A stretch of 64,000 nucleotides of DNA from Polaribacter sp. IC066 (GTDB lineage: Bacteria; Bacteroidota; Bacteroidia; Flavobacteriales; Flavobacteriaceae), in the NCBI RefSeq assembly GCF_007997085.1, contig NZ_VORR01000017.1:1-64000 (forward strand), written 5' to 3'. This document shows positions 52,802-61,467 of this stretch, piece after piece. Every line of letters begins with the position of its first letter. Position 1 is the first letter of the stretch. The notes below the pieces were generated by a model. That model saw only the letters and a list, made by a program, of their open reading frames with translations, had not been told where the DNA came from and did no database searches. The translations under genes were made by a program, and so were the position numbers.

Positions 52802-53423
52802 TCTTTGTTTAAGAAGTATAAAATAAATAGTTAGCAACGTGCTAAAAATCTTTCTTTTAGAATTTGTTAATAGATACCTAGTTGCTGCTTTTAGGACTTA
52901 AATTAAGATTAATGGTTTCTATAATTAACTTTTTAGCTTAAATTAGAGCTTAATTAGCTGTTTTTTTAGAGAGTTGATGATATAAATAGTGCGCTACAAA
53001 TTAGGTGGAAAAGGACTGTAATTAATACAGCTTTATAAATTGATAAAACAAGCTTAAAAAGTCTTTTGAGCTTGTTAAAAATGCCAAAGCATTATTTAAA
53101 GTTTTGAAAGGTTTGTACGGACAAACTAAAAGGGAATTGTTACCAATAAAATACTGATCTAGAGAATTGTACTAATTGAACTGCGCTTAAGAATTAAATT
53201 GCTGTGGCCGGTTTCAATGCAGTTTAAATTACAAAAAGGAAAACTAAAATTGATGATTTAGTCAAATCTGTGAGAACAGAAATAAAGAAATAGAAAATAA
53301 TCTAAAAACATTCACAAAAATAGAACAGCTTAAATATGACATATTTAACTCATATTTTGAGGTATAGTTATAATTATTGCACGTTACTCGGTGAAAAAGG
53401 ATATTATAATTGATACTGTTGCT
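52802..53423. other. Non-coding stretch with one hairpin
   Basis: No credible gene is seen in 622 bases. Arms at 53047-53059 and 53064-53076 (13 bases, one mismatch) make a hairpin without a T-run. Several short stretches on the plus strand look like eroded coding DNA, but no frame is open for more than about 25 codons, and I could not match them to any family. Confidence 0.35.
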
Positions 53424-54341
53424 TTACGCAATACTAAATACTTTTCCAGGTTCTGCTAATTCTGTTTTTTTGAAAATTTCTTGGGCTTCTCTCTGAAACA
53501 AAGAAATATCTTTATATCTGCCAGAATAATGACCAATAATCAGTTGTTGAGCGCTGGCATCTTTAGCAATTTGTGCTGCTTGTTTAGAAGTAGCATGTTT
53601 GGTTTTTTTTGCCAAATCTTCTCGATCGGCTAAAAAAGTAGCTTCATGGTATAATAAGTCCACGTCTTTTATAATCGGAATGATATCTGGCTTATAACAG
53701 GTATCGCTGCAAAAAGCATAACTTAAAGGTTTTTTTGGGGGTAAGGTTAATTCTGCATTTGGTATAATTTCTCCTGTTGATAAAACAACATCTCTACCCG
53801 CCTTAATATTTAGATAATCAGAGGTATCAATTTCTTCATAATTGTTAATGTTCTGAAGATGTAGTTTTCTAGGATTTTCTTTTTCTACAAACAAATATCC
53901 GTTTGTATACACCCGATGATTTAAAGGAATTGTATGCACAGAAACTTTATCGTCTTCAAAAATTACTTCACTTTCTTTAGAGACTAGTTCATGAAAAATA
54001 ATAGGGTATTTAGCATGACTCTGCGAGGTTTTTAACTGCAACATCGTAACTGCTTTGATACCTTTTGGTCCGTAAACATGCAATTCTTTTTCTCTACTTA
54101 AAATTCCATAAGTAGCCAATAAACCTACTAAACCATAAAAATGATCTCCGTGTAAATGTGAAATAAAAATATGATCAATTTTAGAAAAGCCAACTTTATA
54201 TTTTCGCATTTGTCGTTGTGTGCCTTCGCCACAATCTATTAAAAAATGTTTGTTATTTATTTCTAAATATTGCGAAGTAGGAAAAGCATTTGCTCGGGGT
54301 GTTGCTGAATGGCAACCCAATATGGTAAGGTTTAAACTCAT
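53424..54341 (-). CDS. rnz: Ribonuclease Z
   Basis: Metallo-beta-lactamase-fold endonuclease that trims the 3' end of tRNA precursors. The zinc motif HxHxDH is SHLHGDHFYG (His62, His64, Asp66, His67), other ligands lie in FCSDTCY and LIIGHYSGRYKD, and HATSKQAAQIA is typical of the short RNase Z form. At 305 residues it matches bacterial enzymes. It is the last gene of the pyrR-pyrB operon, overlapping the T9SS-tail gene by 4 bases. Confidence 0.95.
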   Translation of the reverse strand: MSLNLTILGCHSATPRANAFPTSQYLEINNKHFLIDCGEGTQRQMRKYKVGFSKIDHIFISHLHGDHFYGLVGLLATYGILSREKELHVYGPKGIKAVTMLQLKTSQSHAKYPIIFHELVSKESEVIFEDDKVSVHTIPLNHRVYTNGYLFVEKENPRKLHLQNINNYEEIDTSDYLNIKAGRDVVLSTGEIIPNAELTLPPKKPLSYAFCSDTCYKPDIIPIIKDVDLLYHEATFLADREDLAKKTKHATSKQAAQIAKDASAQQLIIGHYSGRYKDISLFQREAQEIFKKTELAEPGKVFSIA

Positions 54342-54658
54342 TGAATTACGAAACGTTTAGAAACAATTTTCTTTTTATTTTGTATGCTATAAATATACAT
54401 GCCTGCCTTTAAATCGTTTTTGTAAAAAGGAATCGTGTTTTTGCCAATTTCTGTTTGAAAATCTTTTTTAAAAACTATTTTTCCTAAAACATCTTTTACC
54501 AATAAAGTAATGGTAGAATTTGTGGTTATTTTAAAAGTAATATTGGTGTTTTGTTTAAAAGGGTTTGGAGCAGTTGAAACATCTTCAATTTCATTTTCTT
54601 GAGAAAACCCAACGGCAATCACACATAAAAATAGCATAAAAAGTATCTTTTTTATCAT
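54338..54658 (-). CDS. Minimal exported protein made of a T9SS type A sorting domain
   Basis: A 106-residue protein (109 if the ATG at 54667 is used) made of a signal peptide (MIKKILFMLFLCVIAVGFSQ) and, almost directly after it, a C-terminal sorting domain of the type IX secretion system. The domain shows PNPFKQNTNITF, a central VKDVLGKIVFKK unit, and LKAGMYIYSIQNKKKIVSKR followed by FVIQ. Such domains normally sit at the end of large cargo proteins. Here there is no cargo. It could be a decayed cargo gene or a small secreted protein in its own right. It is inside the pyrB-rnz operon, overlapping rnz. Confidence 0.85.
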   Translation of the reverse strand: MIKKILFMLFLCVIAVGFSQENEIEDVSTAPNPFKQNTNITFKITTNSTITLLVKDVLGKIVFKKDFQTEIGKNTIPFYKNDLKAGMYIYSIQNKKKIVSKRFVIQ

Positions 54659-54672
54659 AATTTTCAATGGTT

Positions 54673-55005
54673 TTAAAAACCTAACTCTCTCTCCATTGCT
54701 TCCATTTCTAATATGTCTTTAGCTTCTTGAAAAGTAGGTACAATATTAAAGTGTTCAGGAAAATTGTCCATAACTGCTTTATCGCTTATAATAGCAAAAG
54801 ATATACCATTTTGCTTTTTTTGTACTGCAAAATCCAAAAATAGTAAATAATCTTCTTTGGTCGTGTTAATATTATTAGAAAGTTGCACTATTAAATGTTC
54901 AGCTGCTAGTTCTTTTTCTTTCGATAAAAATGATGCAAAAAATTCTACAAACGTATTTTCATCCGAAGAAATAAGGGTGTAATTTTTATTTTTTTCTACG
55001 TTCAT
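54673..55005 (-). CDS. Hypothetical protein of the pyrB-rnz operon
   Basis: A 110-residue cytosolic protein with alternating strands and helices: YTLISSDENTFVEFFASFL, HLIVQLSNNI, YLLFLDFAVQKKQNGISFAI and VPTFQEAKDILEMEAMEREL. The pattern resembles the STAS/SpoIIAA-like fold, but I cannot prove it from motifs. It lies four bases from pyrB and upstream of the T9SS-tail gene. It has the same position in other flavobacteria to my knowledge, so it may work with pyrimidine or RNA-processing neighbours. Function unknown. Confidence 0.7.
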   Translation of the reverse strand: MNVEKNKNYTLISSDENTFVEFFASFLSKEKELAAEHLIVQLSNNINTTKEDYLLFLDFAVQKKQNGISFAIISDKAVMDNFPEHFNIVPTFQEAKDILEMEAMERELGF

Positions 55006-55009
55006 TTAT

Positions 55010-55939
55010 TTATCTTTTTATCTGTTGTGCCAATAAATAGATTACCGCCATTCTAATGGCAACTCCGTTTTCTACTTGATTTAAAATAATAGATTGATCA
55101 GAATCTGCAACTTCACTTGTAATTTCTACCCCTCTATTGATGGGACCTGGATGCATAATAACAATTTTCTTTCCAAGATTATCTAAAATTTCTTGATTAA
55201 TGCCAAAAAGTTGCGTGTATTCTCTAGTAGAAGGAAAATATTTAATCTCCATTCTTTCGTGTTGTACCCTTAATACGTTAGCAACATCGCACCATTCTAA
55301 TGCTTTTTTTAGATTGTTTTCTACTTCTACACCTAAACTAGAAATGTATTTCGGTATTAGGGTTGTTGGGCCACAAACTTTTACTTGGGCACCTTGCAAT
55401 TGCAGCGCAAATATGTTAGATAAAGCAACTCTAGAGTGTAAAATATCACCAACAATAACTATTTTTTTACCTTTTACAGAGCCTAATTTTTCTCTGATTG
55501 AGTAAGAATCTAGCAAAGCTTGCGTGGGGTGTTCATGTGTTCCGTCTCCTGCATTGATTATTTTTGCATTTACGTGGTTCGATAAAAAGACACCTGCACC
55601 AACATTTCCATGGCGCATTACAACAATATCTACCTTCATCGCTAAAATATTGTTTACCGTATCTATTAACGTTTCTCCCTTTTTTACAGACGATTGTCCT
55701 GCAGAAAAATTAATAACATCTGCAGAAAGTCTTTTTTCTGCTAATTCAAAAGAAAGCTTTGTTCGTGTACTGTTTTCAAAAAATAAATTGGCAATTGTAA
55801 TGTCTCTTAAAGAAGGTACTTTTTTAATAGGTCTGTTAATGACTTCTTTAAAATGATCTGCAGTTTTAAAAATAAGATCAATATCGTTTGCATTCAGATA
55901 TTTTATGCCAAGCAAATGTTCTACGCTTAAACCCTGCAT
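55010..55939 (-). CDS. pyrB: Aspartate carbamoyltransferase catalytic subunit
   Basis: Joins carbamoyl phosphate and aspartate, the first committed step of pyrimidine synthesis. The carbamoyl-phosphate site STRT is at residues 57-60 in FFENSTRTKLSFELA, and HEHPTQALLDSY and HPGPINRGVE are also conserved. The length of 309 residues is normal for the catalytic chain. The regulatory subunit pyrI is not in the window. The gene follows pyrR in the same direction after an 82-base gap, so expression is probably under PyrR or a shared promoter. Confidence 0.96.
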   Translation of the reverse strand: MQGLSVEHLLGIKYLNANDIDLIFKTADHFKEVINRPIKKVPSLRDITIANLFFENSTRTKLSFELAEKRLSADVINFSAGQSSVKKGETLIDTVNNILAMKVDIVVMRHGNVGAGVFLSNHVNAKIINAGDGTHEHPTQALLDSYSIREKLGSVKGKKIVIVGDILHSRVALSNIFALQLQGAQVKVCGPTTLIPKYISSLGVEVENNLKKALEWCDVANVLRVQHERMEIKYFPSTREYTQLFGINQEILDNLGKKIVIMHPGPINRGVEITSEVADSDQSIILNQVENGVAIRMAVIYLLAQQIKR

Positions 55940-56021
55940 TTCGGTAAATTTAAATTAAGTATTATTTTAGACATTTCTTTTTTGTAATTAGTCGTATCTC
56001 GCAACTACTATTTTATGAATG

Positions 56022-56561
56022 TTATCGCTGTTCTAAATAAACGGCGTCTTTTTTGCCAGTTTCTTTCCAGCTTACCAAAACTTTTTCCTCGTTAATGGCA
56101 TCAACTTGTCTGCCTCTATAATTTGGCTGAATTGGTAAATGCCTGCTAAAGCGTCTGTCTATTAAAACAAGTAACTCTATGTTTTCGGGTCTGCCGTAAG
56201 ATTGAATTGCTGTTAAAGCCGCTCTTACACTTCTACCAGAATATAAAACATCATCAATAATGACTACTTTTTTGTCTTCTATTAAAAAATCAATTTTAGA
56301 GGTTTCTGCCGCTAACGGAGTCTCTTTTCTTCTAAAATCGTCTCTATAAAAAGTAATATCCAACAATCCTAATTTCAGATCTTTTATATGGTAGGCTGTT
56401 TTTAGTAATTCTGCCAATCTGTTGGCTAAAAATGTACCTCTGGGTTGCAAACCAATTAAAACAGTATTCGAAAAATCGTTATGATTTTCGATGAGCTCAC
56501 AAGCTAATCGATGCAAAATAATTTCAATATCTTTTGAGTTAAGTAAGGTTTTTTTGCTCAT
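56022..56561 (-). CDS. pyrR: Pyrimidine operon regulator/uracil phosphoribosyltransferase PyrR
   Basis: A 179-residue PRPP-binding protein. The PRPP loop VVIIDDVLYSGRSVRAAL and the N-terminal LIGLQPRGTFLANRLAELL are typical of PyrR, which in Gram-positive bacteria binds mRNA to attenuate pyrimidine genes and also has weak UPRTase activity. The open frame starts at 56630, but the ATG at 56561 (MSKKTLLNSKDIEI) is the conserved start and follows a good promoter. I did not find an obvious PyrR-binding hairpin in the gap before pyrB, so its role here may be mainly enzymatic. Confidence 0.92.
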   Translation of the reverse strand: MSKKTLLNSKDIEIILHRLACELIENHNDFSNTVLIGLQPRGTFLANRLAELLKTAYHIKDLKLGLLDITFYRDDFRRKETPLAAETSKIDFLIEDKKVVIIDDVLYSGRSVRAALTAIQSYGRPENIELLVLIDRRFSRHLPIQPNYRGRQVDAINEEKVLVSWKETGKKDAVYLEQR

Positions 56562-56880
56562 AAGAATGCAATCAAATTTTAGCAGATAGTGGTTAAAAAT
56601 CAAAATTAGCGTAAATAAATGTAGGAGCAAAATAAAAAGAGATTCGAATTTTATGAATTGTAAAAGAATCGATGTTGCTTTAAATAATTTGTATCAATTT
56701 AAGGTTGTATTTGATGTTTTAGCAAAAAAAACGTAAAGTGTTTTTTTTATTTTTTTTTAAGCTGTTTAAATCCTGCCTTTTACCTTTGTTGTTAATTAAA
56801 TTGTTGAAAACAATACACTCCTTTGTTTATGGTTTGTTAGAGTTGTAGTACTTTAGATAAATAATTCAATTCTAGTAACT
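56562..56880. other. Divergent intergenic region between pyrR and the TPR gene
   Basis: Besides the pyrR promoter, it contains long A and T runs around 56722-56760. No second strong promoter box for the TPR gene was found and no gene is seen. Confidence 0.35.
56601..56630 (-). promoter_or_regulatory. Promoter of the pyrR-pyrB-rnz operon
   Basis: On the minus strand TTG (56630-56628), a 19-base spacer and TAATTTTG (56608-56601) match the Bacteroidota promoter pattern. The -7 box is 39 bases before the pyrR start codon. It lies inside the longer open frame and so favours the shorter start. Confidence 0.55.
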
Positions 56881-58251
56881 ATGTCATTAGTAAAATTTGA
56901 ATCTATGCTCAAAACAAACAATGTATATTTCTTTGATTTGGTTGAGTTTGAGGAGATTATTATTCATTATTTAGATGTTGGTAAACATGCACTTGCTAAA
57001 AAAGCGGTAAAGCTAGGTTTAGAGCAGCACCCGGCATCTATAGATTTAAGGTTTTTACAAGTAGAGTTGCATGTTTTTGAAAATGAGATAGATAAGGCGT
57101 CTTCTTTGTTGAAAAAGATAGAGAATATCTCACCAAATAATGACGAAATTTTTATACAAAGAGCAACCATCAGTTCTAAATCTGGCGATCATAAAGAGGC
57201 AATAGTAAATTTATTAAAAGCACTTACTTTAACCGATGATAAAGTAGATGTTTGGTCTTTAATGGGTATGGAATATTTATATTTAGACGAATTTAAAAAA
57301 GCGCGTTTAGTTTTTGAAAAATGTTTAGAAGTAGATTATGAGGATTATGCTGCACTTTATAATGTTTTGTACTGTTTTGATATGGAAAAGAAACATGAAC
57401 AAGCCATTAAATATTTAAATAATTACATTAATAAAAACCCGTATTGTGAGGTTGCTTGGCATCAATTAGGAAGACAGCATTTTATTCAAGAGCGTTTTAA
57501 AGAAGCTTTAATTGCTTTTGATTATGCCGTTCTTATTGATGAATCTTTTATTGGCGGATATTTAGAAAAAGCTAAAACTCTAGAGGCTATGGGAGAGTAT
57601 CAGGGGGCAATCGATAATTATTTAGTTACTTTAGAGTTAGATGATCCTACGGCATTTGCCTTTGTTAGAATAGGAGAGTGTTACGAAAGAATAGCAAAAT
57701 TTGATTCCGCTATTTCTTATTACAAAAAAGCAGTGCACGAAGATCCTTTGTTAGATAGAGGTTGGTTTTTACTCACAAATTTATATTATGATGATGAAAA
57801 TTATCAAAAGGCAGCATATTATATTTCAAAAGCCTTAAAAATTGATGACAGCAATGCTTTGTATTGGAGAAGATATGCCGAAATAAAGATAAAACTTAAC
57901 TTTTATGAAGAAGCAGTTACAGGTTTTGAAAACTGTTTATCTCTAGAAGATGATGCGCTTGAGATTTATATTGCGTTAACAGATGTTCTTTCTTTTTTAG
58001 GCGAATTTAATGATGCAATTAGTGTCTTGTATAATGCTCAAAAAACGTATAAAAATTTTGCTGATATAGAATATAGATTGGCAGGATTATTTTTTGTTTT
58101 GAACAAAGAAAAGCATGGATTAAATCATTTAATTGCAGGAATGAATATCAATTATGAGTTTCACGTAATTTTAAATGAAATTTATCCTATTGTTTTTGAA
58201 AATAAAAAAGTGCAAAAACTTTTAAAAAATTATAAGAATACGTTCGAATAG
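56881..58251 (+). CDS. Tetratricopeptide-repeat protein
   Basis: A 456-residue protein built of about eleven TPR units without a signal peptide or catalytic domain. Typical units are KVDVWSLMGMEYLYLDEFKK, CEVAWHQLGRQHFIQERFKE and AFVRIGECYERIAKFDSAIS. The repeats start near residue 35 and run almost to the end. TPR solenoids mediate protein-protein contacts; the partner is unknown. This single-copy type is widespread in flavobacteria. It is followed by a copy of the hairpin repeat that probably ends transcription. Confidence 0.88.
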   Translation: MSLVKFESMLKTNNVYFFDLVEFEEIIIHYLDVGKHALAKKAVKLGLEQHPASIDLRFLQVELHVFENEIDKASSLLKKIENISPNNDEIFIQRATISSKSGDHKEAIVNLLKALTLTDDKVDVWSLMGMEYLYLDEFKKARLVFEKCLEVDYEDYAALYNVLYCFDMEKKHEQAIKYLNNYINKNPYCEVAWHQLGRQHFIQERFKEALIAFDYAVLIDESFIGGYLEKAKTLEAMGEYQGAIDNYLVTLELDDPTAFAFVRIGECYERIAKFDSAISYYKKAVHEDPLLDRGWFLLTNLYYDDENYQKAAYYISKALKIDDSNALYWRRYAEIKIKLNFYEEAVTGFENCLSLEDDALEIYIALTDVLSFLGEFNDAISVLYNAQKTYKNFADIEYRLAGLFFVLNKEKHGLNHLIAGMNINYEFHVILNEIYPIVFENKKVQKLLKNYKNTFE

Positions 58252-58784
58252 TTCCTCTTTACTGCCTGTTTGCTTATTGTTTTGAGTAATATTTTAATTG
58301 GTGAAGCTCAATTTTAAAAAGTAGCGAAGCTATAATTTTAAAATTGTAAAGTATGTTAATCCCCTTTTCATTTACTGAACTTAATTCAGTATTTAGCGAG
58401 ACCTTATGATTAATTCGTCGACTTTTTGCGCAGTAATATGAAAACGATATGTATTTTTGATTTCTTCGAGGTTGCTTATTCATAGGTTCACTATTTTGAT
58501 ATATAATTTTTTTGTTTTGAGGTAGATGCTAAAATTTTATACATTGCCTGCGTTATGAAGCTCTTTATTTTATATTCTAACCTAAAAGAGTAGATAAAGG
58601 AGTTACGTTTTAAATTTATTTTGAAGTAGAAGCCGTTTAGACATTTTGTTGTTTTAATCCTGATTCAGGTAAAACTAAAAATATAAGGGGTGTAAGAAAA
58701 AAAAAAGGCTTTCGGAATAATTTACAAGATATTTTTTAGCACATAAAGCAATTGTAGTAAAGTAGATTTTGTTTAATTATTTTA
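58252..58784. other. Intergenic stretch carrying a full dispersed-repeat copy
   Basis: No gene is seen in 533 bases between convergent genes. From 58300 to about 58475 it is related to the block at 33327-33490, ending with TTCGAGGTTGC as there. The remaining 300 bases are AT-rich and without clear features. A minus-strand 69-codon frame over the repeat has no family features. Confidence 0.5.
58309..58390 (+). repeat. Second copy of the structured repeat, after the TPR gene
   Basis: Arms CAATTTTAAAA (58309-58319) and TTTTAAAATTG (58336-58346) surround TAGC-GAA-GCTA. A second hairpin, ACTGAA/TTCAGT, is at 58374-58379 and 58385-58390. Compared with 33333-33393 the positions and loops are kept while stem bases differ in pairs. 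Confidence 0.65.
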
Positions 58785-59561
58785 CTAATTAATATCAACG
58801 ACTAATACATCTATACCTAGTTTTACTAATTTTTCTTTATACGCTTCTTCTATACCAGAATCTGTAATTATTTGATCTACATCTTCAAGTCCGCAAATTC
58901 TGCCAAAACCTTTTCTTCCAAATTTAGAAGAATCAGCTAAAATAATTATTTTCTGTGCAGATTTTATCATGACTTTATTAATTGAGGCTTCCATTGAGCT
59001 GGTGGTGGTTAAGCCAAAGTCAAGATCAATACCATCTACGCCTAAAAATAACTTTGAGCACGTAAATTCTGAAAGCATCTGCTCGCCTAAAGGTCCAATT
59101 ACAGAAGAAGAGCTTTGTCTAAGAACACCTCCAAGCTGAATAACATCGACACCATTTAATTCAGAAACAATTAATGCTGCGTTTAGTGAAGCTGTTAAGA
59201 CTGTTATTCCTTTTATGGGTTTAATTTGATGCGCCATCTCGATGATAGTGGTGCCAGATGCAAGAATAATACTATCAAAAGGTTTAATTAATTCAGCGGC
59301 TTTTATGGCTATTTTATTTTTTTCTCCTTGATGAATTTTTTCCTTCTCATTTACGGTTTTTTCGTGGGTGTAAGGGTTTTTTCGAATTGCTTTTCCGTTA
59401 GAACGAAATAATAAATTTAATTCTTCAAGAAGTTTTAAATCTTTTCTTATCGTTACCGATGAGACATCAAACTCCGTGCTTAAATCTGAAACAGTTACAA
59501 AACCATCGTTTTCTAGTTTTTTAAGAATAAGTTCATGTCTTTCAGCAATATTCACAGTCAT
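58785..59561 (-). CDS. DeoR/GlpR-family transcriptional regulator
   Basis: A 258-residue regulator. The N-terminal DeoR helix-turn-helix is clear (ISFVTVSDLSTEFDVSSVTIRKDLKLL in parts), followed by the DeoRC sugar-phosphate-binding domain with IILASGTTIIEMAHQ, LGGVLRQSSSSVIGPL and ILADSSKFGRKGF. It lies divergent to glpD-glpK-glpF, so it is probably the glycerol-3-phosphate-responsive repressor of that operon. It has its own promoter box and a palindrome just downstream of it that could allow autoregulation. The effector is inferred from context. Confidence 0.9.
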   Translation of the reverse strand: MTVNIAERHELILKKLENDGFVTVSDLSTEFDVSSVTIRKDLKLLEELNLLFRSNGKAIRKNPYTHEKTVNEKEKIHQGEKNKIAIKAAELIKPFDSIILASGTTIIEMAHQIKPIKGITVLTASLNAALIVSELNGVDVIQLGGVLRQSSSSVIGPLGEQMLSEFTCSKLFLGVDGIDLDFGLTTTSSMEASINKVMIKSAQKIIILADSSKFGRKGFGRICGLEDVDQIITDSGIEEAYKEKLVKLGIDVLVVDIN

Positions 59562-59571
59562 TTGTTATTTT

Positions 59572-59585
59572 TTTGTACGCACAAA
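59572..59585. promoter_or_regulatory. Candidate autoregulatory operator of the DeoR-type gene
   Basis: TTTGT (59572-59576) and ACAAA (59581-59585) form a palindrome with a 4-base centre, 10 bases before the regulator's start codon and overlapping its promoter box. Palindromes this short can occur by chance. Confidence 0.25.
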
Positions 59586-59589
59586 TATA
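59582..59589 (-). promoter_or_regulatory. -7 promoter box for the DeoR-type regulator
   Basis: On the minus strand it reads TATATTTG, matching TAnnTTTG, 20 bases before the start codon at 59561. Confidence 0.5.
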
Positions 59590-59763
59590 CTTAAAAATAT
59601 ATTTAATAATTTTTCAGTGATGGTAATTTCGGTGAGTGTCAAATAATTTTTTTAGTGTGAATTCGATTTTTTTGACTCCTTTTTTATCGATAGGAAATGG
59701 GCAATAAGGCTATTTTACCACTTTTCTATGCTATATTAACATTTTACAACTACGCTTGAAGCC

Positions 59764-59829
59764 TTATGAAACCTGATAAAACTAAAATAATTTAAAAATA
59801 CTTTCATAAAGTTTCGTTTTGTTTCATAA
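59764..59829 (+). promoter_or_regulatory. Candidate operator of the glycerol operon
   Basis: Three copies of an 8-base word occur: TTATGAAA at 59764-59771 and its reverse complement TTTCATAA at 59802-59809 and 59822-59829. The last two are exactly 20 bases (two helical turns) apart. They lie 50-120 bases before glpD and just before a TATATTTA near-match to the -7 box (59836-59843), as expected for repressor sites. Confidence 0.4.
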
Positions 59830-59880
59830 TGATTATATATTTACAATCAGAGTTTTAATAAAAAATAATAGGTTATAAGT

Positions 59881-61440
59881 ATGATTAGAAATGAAATGAT
59901 TGATAAAATCAATAAAAATTCTAAAGAATATGATTTTATAGTAATTGGCGGTGGTGCAACTGGTATTGGTATTGCACTTGAGGCATCAGCAAGAGGGTAC
60001 TCTGTGGTGTTACTAGAAAAGTCAGATTTCACAAAGTCTACGTCAAGTAAAAGTACAAAATTAGTACATGGAGGTGTTCGTTATTTAGCCCAAGGAAATA
60101 TAGGCCTTGTGAGAGAAGCGTTAACAGAAAGAGGTTTATTGGTTAAAAATGCACCGCATTTAGTTAAAAACTTAACATTTGTAATACCAACACATGGCCT
60201 TTTTGATGAGTTGCAATATACTGTTGGGTTAACGTTATACGATTTGTTAGCAGGAAAGTTAAGTTTAGGAAAATCTAAATGGCTTTCTAAATCTAAAACA
60301 GTGAAGCGTATAGCTACAATTAATCCAGAAAAAATATCGGCAGGTGTAGAATATCATGATGGGCAGTTTGATGATACTCGTTTAGCAATCAATACATTAC
60401 AGACTTCTGTTGGTTTAGGCGCAATTGTGATAAACTATTGTGATGTAAAAGGGTTAATTAAAAATAATACAGGTAGGGTTTCTGGGGTTAAATTTATAGA
60501 TCAAGAGACAGGGAAAGAACACGAAATAAAAGGAAAGCAAGTTGTAAATGCAACGGGAGTATTTGCAGATGATATCTTAAAAATGGATTCACCGCGCGCT
60601 GAAAAAACAATTGCTCCTAGCCAAGGTGTTCATTTAGTGTTAGATAAGTCATTTTTGCCTGGTGATGATGGCATTATGATTCCAAAAACTGATGATGGAA
60701 GAGTTTTGTTTTTAGTGCCATGGCATAATAAAGTGGTTGTTGGAACAACGGATACGCCTATTAAAACAGAATCTTTAGAGCCAATTGCATTGGAAGAAGA
60801 AATAGGATTTATTTTAAAAACAGCAGCTAGGTATCTAATAAAAGCACCTTTAAGAAGTGATGTGTTGAGTGTATTTGCTGGGTTGCGACCTTTGGCTGCT
60901 TCGAAAGGAAACGGAAGTAAAACGAAAGAGATTTCTAGAAGTCATAAAATATTTGAATCGGACTCTGGTTTGCTAACCATGATCGGCGGAAAATGGACGA
61001 CGTACAGAAAAATGGGTGAAGATTTGGTTGATAAAGCAGAGAAAAAGCAAGGTTGGTCTCATATTTTAACCAAAACAAAAAATTTAAAGATTCATGGTCA
61101 TAAAGAGAATGTAGACTACGAAAACCCTTTATATTTTTATGGATCTGACGAAGAAGGATTGTTAAATGTAGCGAAAGAAGAGGGAATGAATGAATACATA
61201 AGTACAACCCTTCAAGTTATAAATGCGCAAGTTGTTTGGGCTGTTAAGCATGAAATGGCTCGGACGGTAGAAGATTTTTTAGCTAGAAGAACACGCTGCC
61301 AGTTATTAGATGCAAAAGAAAGTATAAAAATGGCTCCGCAAGTAGCTAAAATAATGGCCCACGAATTGGGCGAAGATGACGAATGGCAGAAGAAACAGGT
61401 AGCTGACTATATTGAAGTTACCTCACAATATATTTTATAA
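59881..61440 (+). CDS. glpD: Glycerol-3-phosphate dehydrogenase, FAD-dependent
   Basis: Oxidises glycerol 3-phosphate to dihydroxyacetone phosphate at the inner membrane and passes electrons to the quinone pool. The FAD-binding start is DFIVIGGGATGIGIALEASA, followed by STSSKSTKLVHGGVRYL, the signature of GlpD, and later VFAGLRPLAAS and GGKWTTYRKMGED. The C-terminal cap domain with HEMARTVEDFLARRTR is complete. The length of 519 residues is normal. It is the first gene of a glpD-glpK-glpF operon, with 27 bases to glpK. Confidence 0.96.
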   Translation: MIRNEMIDKINKNSKEYDFIVIGGGATGIGIALEASARGYSVVLLEKSDFTKSTSSKSTKLVHGGVRYLAQGNIGLVREALTERGLLVKNAPHLVKNLTFVIPTHGLFDELQYTVGLTLYDLLAGKLSLGKSKWLSKSKTVKRIATINPEKISAGVEYHDGQFDDTRLAINTLQTSVGLGAIVINYCDVKGLIKNNTGRVSGVKFIDQETGKEHEIKGKQVVNATGVFADDILKMDSPRAEKTIAPSQGVHLVLDKSFLPGDDGIMIPKTDDGRVLFLVPWHNKVVVGTTDTPIKTESLEPIALEEEIGFILKTAARYLIKAPLRSDVLSVFAGLRPLAASKGNGSKTKEISRSHKIFESDSGLLTMIGGKWTTYRKMGEDLVDKAEKKQGWSHILTKTKNLKIHGHKENVDYENPLYFYGSDEEGLLNVAKEEGMNEYISTTLQVINAQVVWAVKHEMARTVEDFLARRTRCQLLDAKESIKMAPQVAKIMAHELGEDDEWQKKQVADYIEVTSQYIL

Positions 61441-61467
61441 AAAGTAAATTATCTAAATGTAAAAAAA

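Larger units (their letters stand above)
59562..59880. other. Divergent regulatory region of the glycerol locus
   Basis: The 319 bases hold the two promoters and the candidate operators listed separately. The central part (59600-59750) is AT-rich, with no other feature that I can support. Confidence 0.45.
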
